Source of the DNA: Paeniglutamicibacter kerguelensis
GTDB lineage: Bacteria; Actinomycetota; Actinomycetes; Actinomycetales; Micrococcaceae
Reading direction: 5' to 3'
DNA: 64,000 nt
Assembly: GCF_017876535.1 (NCBI RefSeq)
Contig: NZ_JAGIOF010000001.1
Span: 620,001 to 684,000, forward strand
The stretch's first letter is position 1. Each line of letters begins with the position of its first letter. Of this stretch, positions 42,729 to 51,005 are shown piece after piece. The position numbers and the translations under genes were made by a program. The notes below the pieces were generated by a model, which saw only the letters and a list, made by a program, of their open reading frames with translations, searched no databases and was not told the origin of the DNA.

Positions 42729-44411
42729 GTGGCTCATATTGACGTATCCGACATCCATTACTTCCTCTCCGACGGCACGCAGCTGCTTGGCGGTGTCACC
42801 TTCAAGGTCACCGCGGGATCCAAGACCGCGCTCATCGGACCCAACGGCGCCGGCAAGACGACGCTCTTCAAGATCATCGCCGGTGACCTGAAAGCCGACG
42901 AAGGTGCGGTCAGCCGTTCCGGGGGCATGGGCATCATGCGCCAGTTCGTCGGGCAGGTCCGCGACGAGTCAACGGTCCGCGACCTCCTGGTTTCCACCGC
43001 ATCGGCCGACCTCGCCGCCGCAGCCAAAGCCGTGGACGAGACCGAAGCGCTCATGCTCGAGTCGGACGATGAAAAAGTCCAGATGCGATACGCCCAGGCC
43101 ATCATCGACTGGGGAGACGCGGGCGGTTACGAACTGGAGACCGCCTGGGACAAGGTCTGCATGGCGGCCCTCGGCATTCCCTTCGACCGTGCCCAATACC
43201 GGCTGGCCTCAACGCTTTCGGGCGGCGAACAGAAACGCCTGGTGCTCGAGGCGCTCTTTGAGGGCCCGGATGAACTCCTGCTGCTCGATGAGCCGGACAA
43301 CTACCTTGACGTCCCGGGCAAGCGCTGGCTCGAGGCCACGCTGAACGAGTCCTCCAAGACGGTGTTCTTCATCAGCCACGACCGTGAACTACTGAACAAC
43401 GCGGCCACGCGCATCGTCACCCTGGAGCCGGGCCTCTCCGGCGCCACCGCATGGATCCACGGCGGTGCATTCGGGTCCTACGTCGATGCGCGCCGCGAAC
43501 GCAACGAACGCTTCGAGGAACTGCGCAAGCGCTGGGATGAAGAACATGCCAAGCTCAAGGAGCTTGTGAACATGTACAAGAACAAGGCCGCCTTCCGCTC
43601 GGACATGGCTAACCGCTACCAGGCCGCGCAAACGCGCCTGGCCAAGTTCCTGGAGGTCGGGCCGCCCCAGGCCATTCCGCTGGAACAAAACGTGAACATG
43701 CGCCTGAAGGGCGGCCGCACGGCAAAGCGTGCGGTCGTTGCCGAGAAGCTTGAGCTGACCGGCCTGATGAAGCCGTTCAGCAACGAAATCTGGTTCGGCG
43801 ACCGTGTGGCGATCCTCGGGTCGAACGGCTCGGGAAAGTCGCACTTCCTGCGGCTCCTGGCTGCGGGCGGAACCGATCCGGAGCGCGAGCACCTGCCCGT
43901 TTCCGATTTCGAGATCGCCCCGGTGCCGCACACGGGCACCGTGAAGCTCGGCGCGCGCATCCGCCCGGGGTTCTTCGCCCAGACACACAGCCGCCCCGAC
44001 CTTTTCGGGCGCACGCTTCTGGACATCCTGCACCGCGGCGACGAGCACCGCTCGGGTTTGGCCCGCGAAGCCGCCTCCGGCGCGCTGGACAACTACGGGC
44101 TGGCCGGCCAGGCCGAGCAAAAGTACGACTCGCTCTCCGGAGGCCAGCAGGCGCGTTTCCAGATCCTGCTGCTGCAGCTTTCCGGCGCCACGCTGCTGTT
44201 GCTCGACGAACCAACCGACAACCTCGACCTGCACTCGGGGGAGGCCTTGGAACGCGCCATCGACGCCTTCGAGGGAACGGTGCTTGCCGTGACGCACGAC
44301 CGCTGGTTCGCCAGGTCCTTCGACCGCTTCCTGGTTTTCGGCTCCGACGGCAAGGTCTACGAGTCTGCGGAACCCGTGTGGGACGAAAAGCGTGTGGAGC
44401 GGGCGCGGTAA
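42729..44411 (+). CDS. ABC-F-family ATPase
   Basis: 560 residues from GTG 42729. Two ABC domains without membrane segments: Walker A GPNGAGKTT near 38, signature LSGGEQKR near 163 and LLLDEPDNYLD (Walker B) in the first; GSNGSGKS near 371, LSGGQQAR near 472 and LLLDEPTDNLD in the second; a charged interdomain linker near 250-310. ABC-F proteins act on the ribosome as translation factors or protect against ribosome-targeting drugs; the housekeeping or resistance role cannot be told. Independent promoter, GC content like the chromosome. Confidence 0.93.
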   Translation: MAHIDVSDIHYFLSDGTQLLGGVTFKVTAGSKTALIGPNGAGKTTLFKIIAGDLKADEGAVSRSGGMGIMRQFVGQVRDESTVRDLLVSTASADLAAAAKAVDETEALMLESDDEKVQMRYAQAIIDWGDAGGYELETAWDKVCMAALGIPFDRAQYRLASTLSGGEQKRLVLEALFEGPDELLLLDEPDNYLDVPGKRWLEATLNESSKTVFFISHDRELLNNAATRIVTLEPGLSGATAWIHGGAFGSYVDARRERNERFEELRKRWDEEHAKLKELVNMYKNKAAFRSDMANRYQAAQTRLAKFLEVGPPQAIPLEQNVNMRLKGGRTAKRAVVAEKLELTGLMKPFSNEIWFGDRVAILGSNGSGKSHFLRLLAAGGTDPEREHLPVSDFEIAPVPHTGTVKLGARIRPGFFAQTHSRPDLFGRTLLDILHRGDEHRSGLAREAASGALDNYGLAGQAEQKYDSLSGGQQARFQILLLQLSGATLLLLDEPTDNLDLHSGEALERAIDAFEGTVLAVTHDRWFARSFDRFLVFGSDGKVYESAEPVWDEKRVERAR

Positions 44412-44469
44412 CACCCGCACCCGCACAGCACCCCGCCCCGACGGCTCCACGACCGAAAGCAAGACCACA

Positions 44470-45543
44470 GTGAAACTGATTATCGACGCGCGGTTCACCC
44501 GAACCACGCACCACGACGGCATCAGCCGTTTCACCTCGTGCCTGATCGAAGAAACCGCAAAGATCGCGGACGTCACGATGCTCATCAACGACCCGGCGCA
44601 GCTGAGGCTGCTGCCGGATGTGCCGCACGTGTTGATCAATTCCCCGCTTTCCCCGCTGGAACCCTTTGTTGCCCGCAAGGTCAACAAGCTGGGGCCCGAC
44701 GTGGTGTTCTCCCCGATGCAGACGATGGGCAGCGCGGGCCGGAAGTATGGGCTCATCCTCACCCTGCACGACCTGATCTACTACGAGCACCCCAAGGCCC
44801 CGGGGTTCCTGCCCTTGCCGGTGCGGATCGGCTGGTACCTGTTCCACCAGATGTACTGGCCCCAGCGTATGCTGCTCAACCGTACCGACGCCGTGGCAAC
44901 GGTCAGCCAGACGACCAAGGACCTGATCAAGAAGCACAGGCTTTCCCGCAAGCCGGTGGAAATCGTTTCCAACGCCCCGGCGCCCGGCGCGGTGCCTCGC
45001 GATGCGTCGGTGGCCCCGGAGCCAACGCTCCTGTACATGGGTTCCTTCATGCCGTACAAGAACGTTGAAACCCTGATCCTGGCCATGGAGTACCTGCCCG
45101 ACTTCTCCCTGCACCTGTTGAGCAACATCGCCCCGCAACGCGAGGCTGAACTCCTGGCGCAGGTCCCCACGGGGAGCACCGTGGTGTTCCACCACGGTGT
45201 CACGGACGAGGAATACCAGGATCTGCTCAAGCGCACGACGGCACTGGTCTCGTTGTCGCGGGCCGAGGGGTACGGATTGCCGCTCGTTGAGGCGATGAGC
45301 GTCGGAACGCCCGTGGTTGCCACCGACATGCCGATTTTCCGCGAGGTCGGCGCCGGGGCGATCTCATATGTGGATCCACAGAGTCCTAGGGCTTTCGCGG
45401 ATGCCGTCAAGGACCTGGCTGCACCAGGGGCCTGGCATGCCGCGTCCGCTGCCGCGCTGAAGCGTGCCGAAAGCTATTCATGGCAATCCTCGGCTCGGCA
45501 GTTGCTGGACCTGGCCGAATCGGTCATGGAAAAGCGGACGTAG
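44470..45543 (+). CDS. GT4-type glycosyltransferase (family 1 superfamily)
   Basis: 357 residues from GTG 44470, where the protein begins with the strand KLIIDARFTR; the open frame upstream overlaps the ABC-F end. GT-B fold: DGISRFTSCLIEE near 17-29, LTLHDLIYYEHPKAPG near 98, donor-binding LLYMGSFMPYKNVETLI near 195, and SRAEGYGLPLVEAMSVGTPVVA near 265-286 with the conserved Glu residues. Acceptor and donor unknown; likely cell-envelope glycan or glycolipid. Lies upstream of the second tRNA-Asn. Confidence 0.88.
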   Translation: MKLIIDARFTRTTHHDGISRFTSCLIEETAKIADVTMLINDPAQLRLLPDVPHVLINSPLSPLEPFVARKVNKLGPDVVFSPMQTMGSAGRKYGLILTLHDLIYYEHPKAPGFLPLPVRIGWYLFHQMYWPQRMLLNRTDAVATVSQTTKDLIKKHRLSRKPVEIVSNAPAPGAVPRDASVAPEPTLLYMGSFMPYKNVETLILAMEYLPDFSLHLLSNIAPQREAELLAQVPTGSTVVFHHGVTDEEYQDLLKRTTALVSLSRAEGYGLPLVEAMSVGTPVVATDMPIFREVGAGAISYVDPQSPRAFADAVKDLAAPGAWHAASAAALKRAESYSWQSSARQLLDLAESVMEKRT

Positions 45544-45712
45544 CCGAAAACGCGACTCCGTGCCGGCGGACGAGGCGAGCTTGGTCGTGTCGGCAATGTC
45601 TGAATCGTTGCTGGCCAAGAGCCTTTTTGGCCGGGTCGGCAGGTGTGGGGAGTGCCACAAGCCCTCGTTTATGCATCCCGCGGGAACTCTGATATTGTTT
45701 TATCTGCTTCCT

Positions 45713-45785
45713 TCCTCCGTAGCTCAATTGGCAGAGCATTCGACTGTTAATCGAAGGGTTACTGGTTCAAGTCCAGTCGGAGGAG
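45713..45785 (+). tRNA. tRNA-Asn (anticodon GTT), copy 2
   Basis: Identical over 73 bases to the copy at 33142-33214 and in the same orientation. Same cloverleaf, discriminator G, no encoded CCA. The identity continues only about one base upstream, and the downstream bases are similar (GC-CAAATAA-GAATCC) into the terminator. Confidence 0.97.
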
Positions 45786-45792
45786 CGCAAAT

Positions 45793-45831
45793 AAGAATCC
45801 CCGTCCTCATTCACGAGGACGGGGATTTCTT
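45793..45831 (+). terminator. terminator of tRNA-Asn copy 2
   Basis: AATCCCCGTCCTC (45796-45808) pairs perfectly with GAGGACGGGGATT (45815-45827), followed by TCTTGT. Confidence 0.85.
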
Positions 45832-45947
45832 GTCTCTGGCCGATCTAATACCCTAGGTGTACCTCTTCCGGGTGAGTGGTTTGAGCACGTCCGAGTGATA
45901 GTTTGATTTGAGTTGGCCAGGCGATGGCCACACGAAATGGAGACACC

Positions 45948-46838
45948 ATGTCTGGAACGGAATCGACTGGTACGCAACAGCCGTACTTGTCTGCGCCACG
46001 AACCATAAAGGGGCAGGTCGGCGGCCTGCGCCACCTGATTCCAAGCCAGTTGGCTGACGAGGCGCGCATTGCCGCGAATATCCTCAAGTCAAAGGGCATC
46101 AATGTCGGCGTTGGGGCAGGTGTCGGCATCGCTGCGGTGGCGCTTCTGGCCTTCATGGTCATAGCCCTGGTGGTGGCCCTCATCCTGGGCCTTAGCACGG
46201 TAATGGCCCCATGGCTTGCAGCGCTGGTGGTTGCGGCCGGCTTCCTGGTCCTGGCACTGATCCTCGCAGGCTTTGCCACGTGGCGAGTCAAGAGCACCAT
46301 GCCGCTGGTTCCTGAAGAAGCGATCCGCGGTTTCCGCCATGACCTCGGGGTCATCAAGGACGGCAGCAGCTTTGACGTTTCGACCCTGGACGAACCGTTC
46401 TTCGAAAAGAAGACCGAGCCGGAAACCGCCGAGGCCGAGCCGAAGACCGGCGAGAAGAAGCCGAAGGTCGAAAAGCTCACGCACGATGAATTGATCATCC
46501 GCACCCGTGAGCGCCGCGAACAGATAGCCATACACCGCGATGGGCTGGGGCAAAAGCTCGAGGTACCGATCCAGGTCGGCGAAAAGATTTCGGATGCCAC
46601 CCACGCGGCGGGCGAGGGCATCACCAAGGCCGCGGCCCAGGCACGTCACCTTGCCAACACCGCCACGGAAAAACTGAACGACGGCGTTGAGGCCGCGACC
46701 GAAAAACTTGTCGAGTTCAGCGGCCTTGAAGGGGAAAACGCCAAGGAAGCCTTGCGCGAACGTTGGCAGCCCTTGGCGCTCATGGCCGGCTCGATCGCCA
46801 TGTTCTTCGTTTTCCTGCGTAAGCTCATGCGCAAATAG
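45948..46838 (+). CDS. membrane protein of the actinobacterial Holin-X / phage-holin-like family
   Basis: 296 residues from ATG 45948, with GGAGA 5 bases upstream; an earlier ATG at 45924 lacks it. Two adjacent membrane helices (about 55-80 and 88-112), an acidic linker rich in Glu/Lys/Pro, an amphipathic region with AGEGITKAAAQARHLANTA, and a third membrane segment near the C-terminus (LMAGSIAMFFVFLRKLMRK). The chromosomal family is named for similarity to holins, but no other phage gene is nearby. Role in the envelope unknown. Confidence 0.65.
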   Translation: MSGTESTGTQQPYLSAPRTIKGQVGGLRHLIPSQLADEARIAANILKSKGINVGVGAGVGIAAVALLAFMVIALVVALILGLSTVMAPWLAALVVAAGFLVLALILAGFATWRVKSTMPLVPEEAIRGFRHDLGVIKDGSSFDVSTLDEPFFEKKTEPETAEAEPKTGEKKPKVEKLTHDELIIRTRERREQIAIHRDGLGQKLEVPIQVGEKISDATHAAGEGITKAAAQARHLANTATEKLNDGVEAATEKLVEFSGLEGENAKEALRERWQPLALMAGSIAMFFVFLRKLMRK

Positions 46839-46972
46839 GCAGACGGCACGGCCTCCCACGCCGGCCCAGTCCACCGGTTAGCGACGGACTGGGATTCAAT
46901 GAGGCCACCAGGATTTCAGCGTCCGTTGTGAGGACAACGGAGGCGCTACCGGATACGGAAAAGGGGGAGGAC

Positions 46973-47593
46973 ATGCGCATCATCGGTGCAGGTACACGAG
47001 ACAACTTCGAGTATCGGGAACTCGCCACCTTCTGGACGGTGCCCAACATCATTACCGTGCTGCGCTTCCTGCTTGTCCCGCTTTTTGTCTGGCAAACCGT
47101 AACGCTTCACTACGGGTGGGCCACGCTGACCCTGGTGATCTTGGGAAGCAGCGACTGGATCGACGGGTACGCTGCCCGGAAGCTGGACCAGATTTCGACG
47201 GTGGGCAAATGGCTTGATCCGGTAGCCGACAGGGTTGCGCTCATCGTCATTGCCAGCACCTTTGTGGCGACGAAGATCGCCCCGGCATGGCTTGTTTTCT
47301 CCATCGTGATTCCGGACATAGTACTGATCATCAACGCGCTGGTGCTCTTCAAGGGCAGCCCCAACTTGCCGGTGAGCAATCTGGGGAAAATCCGCACGGC
47401 ACTCTTGCTGGCAGGTGCACCGTTGCTGTTGCTGGGCAACACCAACTGGGGAAGCAGCACCATCATCGGGCACATCTCGACGTGGATCCTGGCCTTGGCT
47501 TGTGTACTTCACGTGATCGCGGCGGTGGGCTACTTCATCCAAGCCCGGCAGAAGGCCAAGGCTCTCAAGATGGGAACCGAATGGTCTGGCTAG
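46973..47593 (+). CDS. CDP-alcohol phosphatidyltransferase (PgsA-like)
   Basis: 206 residues from ATG 46973, preceded by GGGGGAGG; an earlier start lacks it. The family signature DG-xx-AR-x8-G-xxx-D-xxx-D is complete within SDWIDGYAARKLDQ and STVGKWLDPVADR near 56-82. About five membrane helices. It transfers a phosphatidyl group from CDP-diacylglycerol to an alcohol such as glycerol-3-phosphate or inositol phosphate; the product cannot be told. The next gene overlaps it by 13 bases. Confidence 0.9.
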   Translation: MRIIGAGTRDNFEYRELATFWTVPNIITVLRFLLVPLFVWQTVTLHYGWATLTLVILGSSDWIDGYAARKLDQISTVGKWLDPVADRVALIVIASTFVATKIAPAWLVFSIVIPDIVLIINALVLFKGSPNLPVSNLGKIRTALLLAGAPLLLLGNTNWGSSTIIGHISTWILALACVLHVIAAVGYFIQARQKAKALKMGTEWSG

Positions 47594-48492
47594 CGGTCCT
47601 GGCCGCCATTGCCGGGGCGTTCTTCCTGGCATTTGGCACCCAACACCAGTCCAGCGCGGTTCGCGCAAGCGCCGGGGGGCTTAGTGTCAACGGCCTTGGC
47701 CTGGTGCGCTTGTTCAAGACCCCGCGATGGGTCTTCGGCTTGGTGCTGCTAGGCATCGGCCTGGGCCTGAACGTCTTCGCACTGGCAAGTGCACCGCTCA
47801 CCGTGGTCCAGCCCATCGGGGCGATTGCGTTGGTGATCACCACAGTGGTGAACGCCCGCGAGCACGACATCAAGATGAACAGGCCGACCATCCTGGCCAT
47901 CATTGCATGCGTGGCCGGCAGCATCGGCTTTGTCCTACTGGCCATCCAGGTCACCGCTGAAGGCCATGAAATCTCCAAGCAGCAGGAAATGATTACGCTC
48001 CTGCTGCTGGCCGTGGTCGTGGCGTTCTTCGGCGGCGTTGTCCTCTTCATGCCGCACCGCGTGAACGCGTTCTTCTACATCGTAGGGGCCGGCGTGCTCT
48101 TTGGCTTCGTGGCGGTGCTGGTGCGCACCATTTCCGTGTCGCTGCTGAACCCCAACGGACTCTTCCTGGCAAACGTTTCCTGGTATGCCGTGGCTGGCGT
48201 GCTCGTGGCCGGCTTGCTGGGCTCCTACTTTGTGCAAAATGCGTATTCAAAGGGGCCCCCGGACCTAGTGGTTGCCGGTTTGACGGTAATCGATCCGATG
48301 GTCGGCATCGGCATCGGCATCGGCATTTTTGGTGAGTTAGATCCTAATGTCCAGCCAGCGGTGGCGCTAGGCATGGTCGGGGCTGGATGCGTTGCTATCG
48401 TAGGGGTGATTCTCTTGTCGCGGCACCACCCTGACGTGCTCGAACGCAAGGCAGAGTCCAAACGCCGAATGAAGATTTCGGAAGGAAACTAG
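47581..48492 (+). CDS. DMT/NIPA-like multi-pass transporter
   Basis: 303 residues from ATG 47581, overlapping the phosphatidyltransferase gene by 13 bases. About nine to ten hydrophobic helices. It opens with LAVLAAIAGAFFLAFGTQHQ and has the segment LTVVQPIGAIALVITTVVNA near 78-97, as in the DMT subgroup related to magnesium-type NIPA or EamA proteins of actinobacteria. Substrate unknown. The overlap implies co-expression with the lipid gene. Confidence 0.8.
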   Translation: MVWLAVLAAIAGAFFLAFGTQHQSSAVRASAGGLSVNGLGLVRLFKTPRWVFGLVLLGIGLGLNVFALASAPLTVVQPIGAIALVITTVVNAREHDIKMNRPTILAIIACVAGSIGFVLLAIQVTAEGHEISKQQEMITLLLLAVVVAFFGGVVLFMPHRVNAFFYIVGAGVLFGFVAVLVRTISVSLLNPNGLFLANVSWYAVAGVLVAGLLGSYFVQNAYSKGPPDLVVAGLTVIDPMVGIGIGIGIFGELDPNVQPAVALGMVGAGCVAIVGVILLSRHHPDVLERKAESKRRMKISEGN

Positions 48493-48582
48493 TCCTTTAA
48501 ACGATCCTGCAACACGCGAGATCAGACATTGCAACGACAACCGTGGCCGCGAACCGGCCGCGTCGAGGAGTGAAACACCCCT

Positions 48583-49770
48583 GTGACGGGCGAGAAACCT
48601 TTGAAAATTGTGATTGCGGCGGACACCTATCCACCGGATGTAAACGGCGCAGCGGTCTTTTGTTACCGTCTGGCCACGGCCATGACGGAACGCGGACACG
48701 AAGTCCACATCTTGGCTACTCGGCCCGAAAAGGGCCCCACGATCACGGAGAAGCGGCCCGAAGCGACAGTGCATAGGCTGCGGTCACACTCGGTTCCAAC
48801 GCACGAGTACTTCCGCATCTGCTTCCCTTGGGAAATCAACCCGGAAATCAAGAAGCTGATCGACCAGATCCAGCCCGATGTCGTGCATGCCCAGTGCCAC
48901 TACATGATTGGCCAGGGCGTTTTGGCGGTCGCCGGCAAGCGCGGAATCCGCACGGTTGCCACAAACCACTTCATGCCTGAAAACCTTGACCCTTTCCTGC
49001 CCTTCCCGCAGTGGTTCAAGCGGATCATCGCCACAAATTCATGGCGTGACATGGGCAAAATCATGGGCAAGGCCAACGTTGTCACCACCCCGACTCCGCT
49101 TGCTGCACGGGCCATGCGTGACTACGCCCGGCTTGAGAAGGTGCTGCCGCTCTCCAACGGCATCGATTCGAGCAACTATGAGCTGGCCGATGGCGAGATT
49201 ATCGAGCGCAATACCTACCCGACCATCCTGTTCGCCGGACGCCTTGCGGTGGAAAAGAACGTGAATGAAATCATCGAGGCCCTGACCCTCATGAAGACGG
49301 TGCCCGATGCGCACCTTGAGGTCGTGGGCGACGGCGAGCAACGAACCTTCCTGGCGAAGCTTGCCAAGGAAAAGGGCGTGGAGTCCAGGGTCCGTTTGCT
49401 GGGGCATGTGGATGATGCGGAACTGCGCAATGCCTACCTGCGTGCGGACGTGTTCTGCCAGCCCGGAACCGCTGAATTGCAGTCGCTGGTAACGCTTGAG
49501 GCCCTGTCCGCATCCAGGCCGGTGGTGCTGGCCAACGCCATGGCGCTGCCACACCTGGTGGACAACGGTGTCAACGGATACCTTTTCGAACCCGGCAACC
49601 GCGAAGACCTGGCAAACAAGTTGGATGTAATCCTGGCCATGGGCCAAGATGACCGGGCAGCCATGGGCGAGGCGGGACACGCCAAGGCGGCGAAGCACAG
49701 CCACGTCAAGACCATGGACACCTTTGAGGCGCTTTACCGCGGTGCCACGGCAGAAGACTATTTGCCCTGA
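48583..49770 (+). CDS. GT4-family glycosyltransferase
   Basis: 395 residues from GTG 48583. GT-B fold: N-terminal AADTYPPDVNGAAVFCYRLA near 13-32 (acceptor side, nucleotide-loop GAA), HAQCHYMIGQG near 106, TNHFMPENL near 126, donor-binding LFAGRLAVEKNVNEIIEAL near 219-237, and CQPGTAELQSLVTLEA with the EX7E-type Glu residues near 294-309. Resembles actinobacterial GDP-mannose-dependent or diglucosyl-diacylglycerol type lipid glycosyltransferases. With the CDP-alcohol transferase upstream this suggests glycolipid or phosphoglycolipid synthesis, as inference. Confidence 0.88.
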   Translation: MTGEKPLKIVIAADTYPPDVNGAAVFCYRLATAMTERGHEVHILATRPEKGPTITEKRPEATVHRLRSHSVPTHEYFRICFPWEINPEIKKLIDQIQPDVVHAQCHYMIGQGVLAVAGKRGIRTVATNHFMPENLDPFLPFPQWFKRIIATNSWRDMGKIMGKANVVTTPTPLAARAMRDYARLEKVLPLSNGIDSSNYELADGEIIERNTYPTILFAGRLAVEKNVNEIIEALTLMKTVPDAHLEVVGDGEQRTFLAKLAKEKGVESRVRLLGHVDDAELRNAYLRADVFCQPGTAELQSLVTLEALSASRPVVLANAMALPHLVDNGVNGYLFEPGNREDLANKLDVILAMGQDDRAAMGEAGHAKAAKHSHVKTMDTFEALYRGATAEDYLP

Positions 49771-49890
49771 TGCCTGGTTCCCGGCACGGGTGTTTGCGAT
49801 GTGAAAACATTGGCGAAAATCCATTAGTATGATTTTGGATGTATTCGTTTGGCCCTTCCGGGAGAAAACGATCGGATTCATCCCAGTCAT

Positions 49891-49964
49891 GGGGCGGTAG
49901 CTCAGTTGGTTAGAGCAGAGGACTCATAATCCTTTTGTCGTGGGTTCAAGCCCCACCCGCCCTA
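49891..49964 (+). tRNA. tRNA-Met (anticodon CAT), elongator type
   Basis: 74 bases: acceptor GGGGCGG with CCGCCCT (terminal G-T pair), D arm AGCTCAGTTGGTTAGAGC, anticodon loop CTCATAA at 49923-49929, T arm GTGGGTTCAAGCCCCAC and discriminator A. No CCA encoded. The acceptor start and anticodon stem lack the initiator features. A lysidine-type tRNA-Ile is less likely by overall sequence. Confidence 0.93.
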
Positions 49965-49970
49965 CAGGGA

Positions 49971-50018
49971 AAGCCCCGGACAGTCCGTGCATCAGGCGGG
50001 ATTGTCCGGGGCTTCTTT
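49971..50018 (+). terminator. terminator after tRNA-Met
   Basis: AAGCCCCGGACA (49971-49982) pairs with TGTCCGGGGCTT (50003-50014), followed by CTTTGG. Confidence 0.8.
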
Positions 50019-50055
50019 GGTTCCCGACGGGAGTCCCGACCGAGGCGCAGCGCTA

Positions 50056-50583
50056 TCAGGGTCCCTGCTTGGGCAGCAGGATGGATGGACGCATGTCGCG
50101 AATGGTCAGCAGCGGATCAACGTATTCCTCGAACAAACGCAACCCCCAATGCAGGCATAGCCTGTCGCAGTGGGCCCCCGTGCCGACCATCCCGATTTCG
50201 TCTCCCGTTGCAACGATCGCCCCGACGCCGAGGCTGCTGCGCACCGGCTCAAAGCTGGAGCGAAGTCCGGCCCCGTGGTCGATCACGAGCACCGGCCTGT
50301 CAACGATGACCCCCACGAATGAAACGATGCCGCCCGCCGGCGCCCGCACCGCGGTTCCCGGCTCCGCGCCCAAATCAGCGCCGCGATGACCGCTGAGCCA
50401 CCGCTGGGCCGGAGGGTCGAAGGTCCGCACCACGGGAGGGACCGGGGCCAGCGGCCATGACCATCCGCCTGTTCCGTTTCCTGGTTGAGGGGCCGCCGGG
50501 ACCTGCCGCGGCGGAGTGCCGGAGATGCCGAGAAGAAGCGAGGCCCCGAGCAGGGTGCCTGCCACTGCCGAAGTAACTTTCAT
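50056..50583 (-). CDS. M23-family (LytM-like) metallopeptidase domain protein, exported
   Basis: 175 residues from ATG 50583 (ATG 50595 is possible). Signal peptide or anchor near 2-22 (SAVAGTLLGASLLLGI), Pro/Gly linker, then the LytM core: SGHRGADLG (first zinc ligands His and Asp), APAGGIVSFVGV, VLVIDHG and the last motif LCLHWGLR. In the final motif the usual first His of HxH is Cys, a form common in actinobacterial M23 proteins. It may be a degenerate enzyme or an activator of cell-wall hydrolysis. Divergent from rpsB. Confidence 0.85.
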   Translation of the reverse strand: MKVTSAVAGTLLGASLLLGISGTPPRQVPAAPQPGNGTGGWSWPLAPVPPVVRTFDPPAQRWLSGHRGADLGAEPGTAVRAPAGGIVSFVGVIVDRPVLVIDHGAGLRSSFEPVRSSLGVGAIVATGDEIGMVGTGAHCDRLCLHWGLRLFEEYVDPLLTIRDMRPSILLPKQGP

Positions 50584-51005
50584 GGCATCGAGCATGAGCC
50601 GGAAACGAATAAATGCGCGGGAAAATGCCCGGGCGGGGGAGTTTTGCAGGTGTGATGCATTTACCTGCAAGCTGTGCGGAGCAGTCCCGACGGGCGCCCA
50701 TGGCTGTAGTACACTGGAACACGCGGTTCTGTGTGCCCTCAAGACCATTTGGTCCCACGGGGTTCACGAAGCCGACTTCGCGCATGAGACATCCACAGAT
50801 GAACCGCCTTGTAGGTGGCGCATCGTGCTGGGCGCTCGGCTCCACGGTCCGACTTTCGTCGGTAGGAGCCAGTGCGGGCTGAATCTTCGGCCTGTCCGTG
50901 CCAGGGGTCACATCCAAATCCGGATGCGCACCATCAACCGATATCTAAGGCAGTTACCGCGGTCCAGTGATGGATCGGCCAGCTACTGCCGGAAGGAGTT
51001 GCGAC
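50584..51005. other. 422-base region with the rpsB promoter and long leader
   Basis: A dyad TTGCAGGT (50644-50651) / ACCTGCAA (50663-50670) lies in the promoter part. TACACT at 50710-50715 is a fair -10 for rpsB, which would give a leader of about 280 bases. Such a long leader before rpsB suggests feedback by S2, as known in other bacteria. I see no gene here. Confidence 0.4.

Noticed and set aside
45948..46838. Prophage suggested by the holin-like protein
   Set aside because: No integrase, terminase, capsid or tail gene nearby; the family is chromosomal in actinobacteria.
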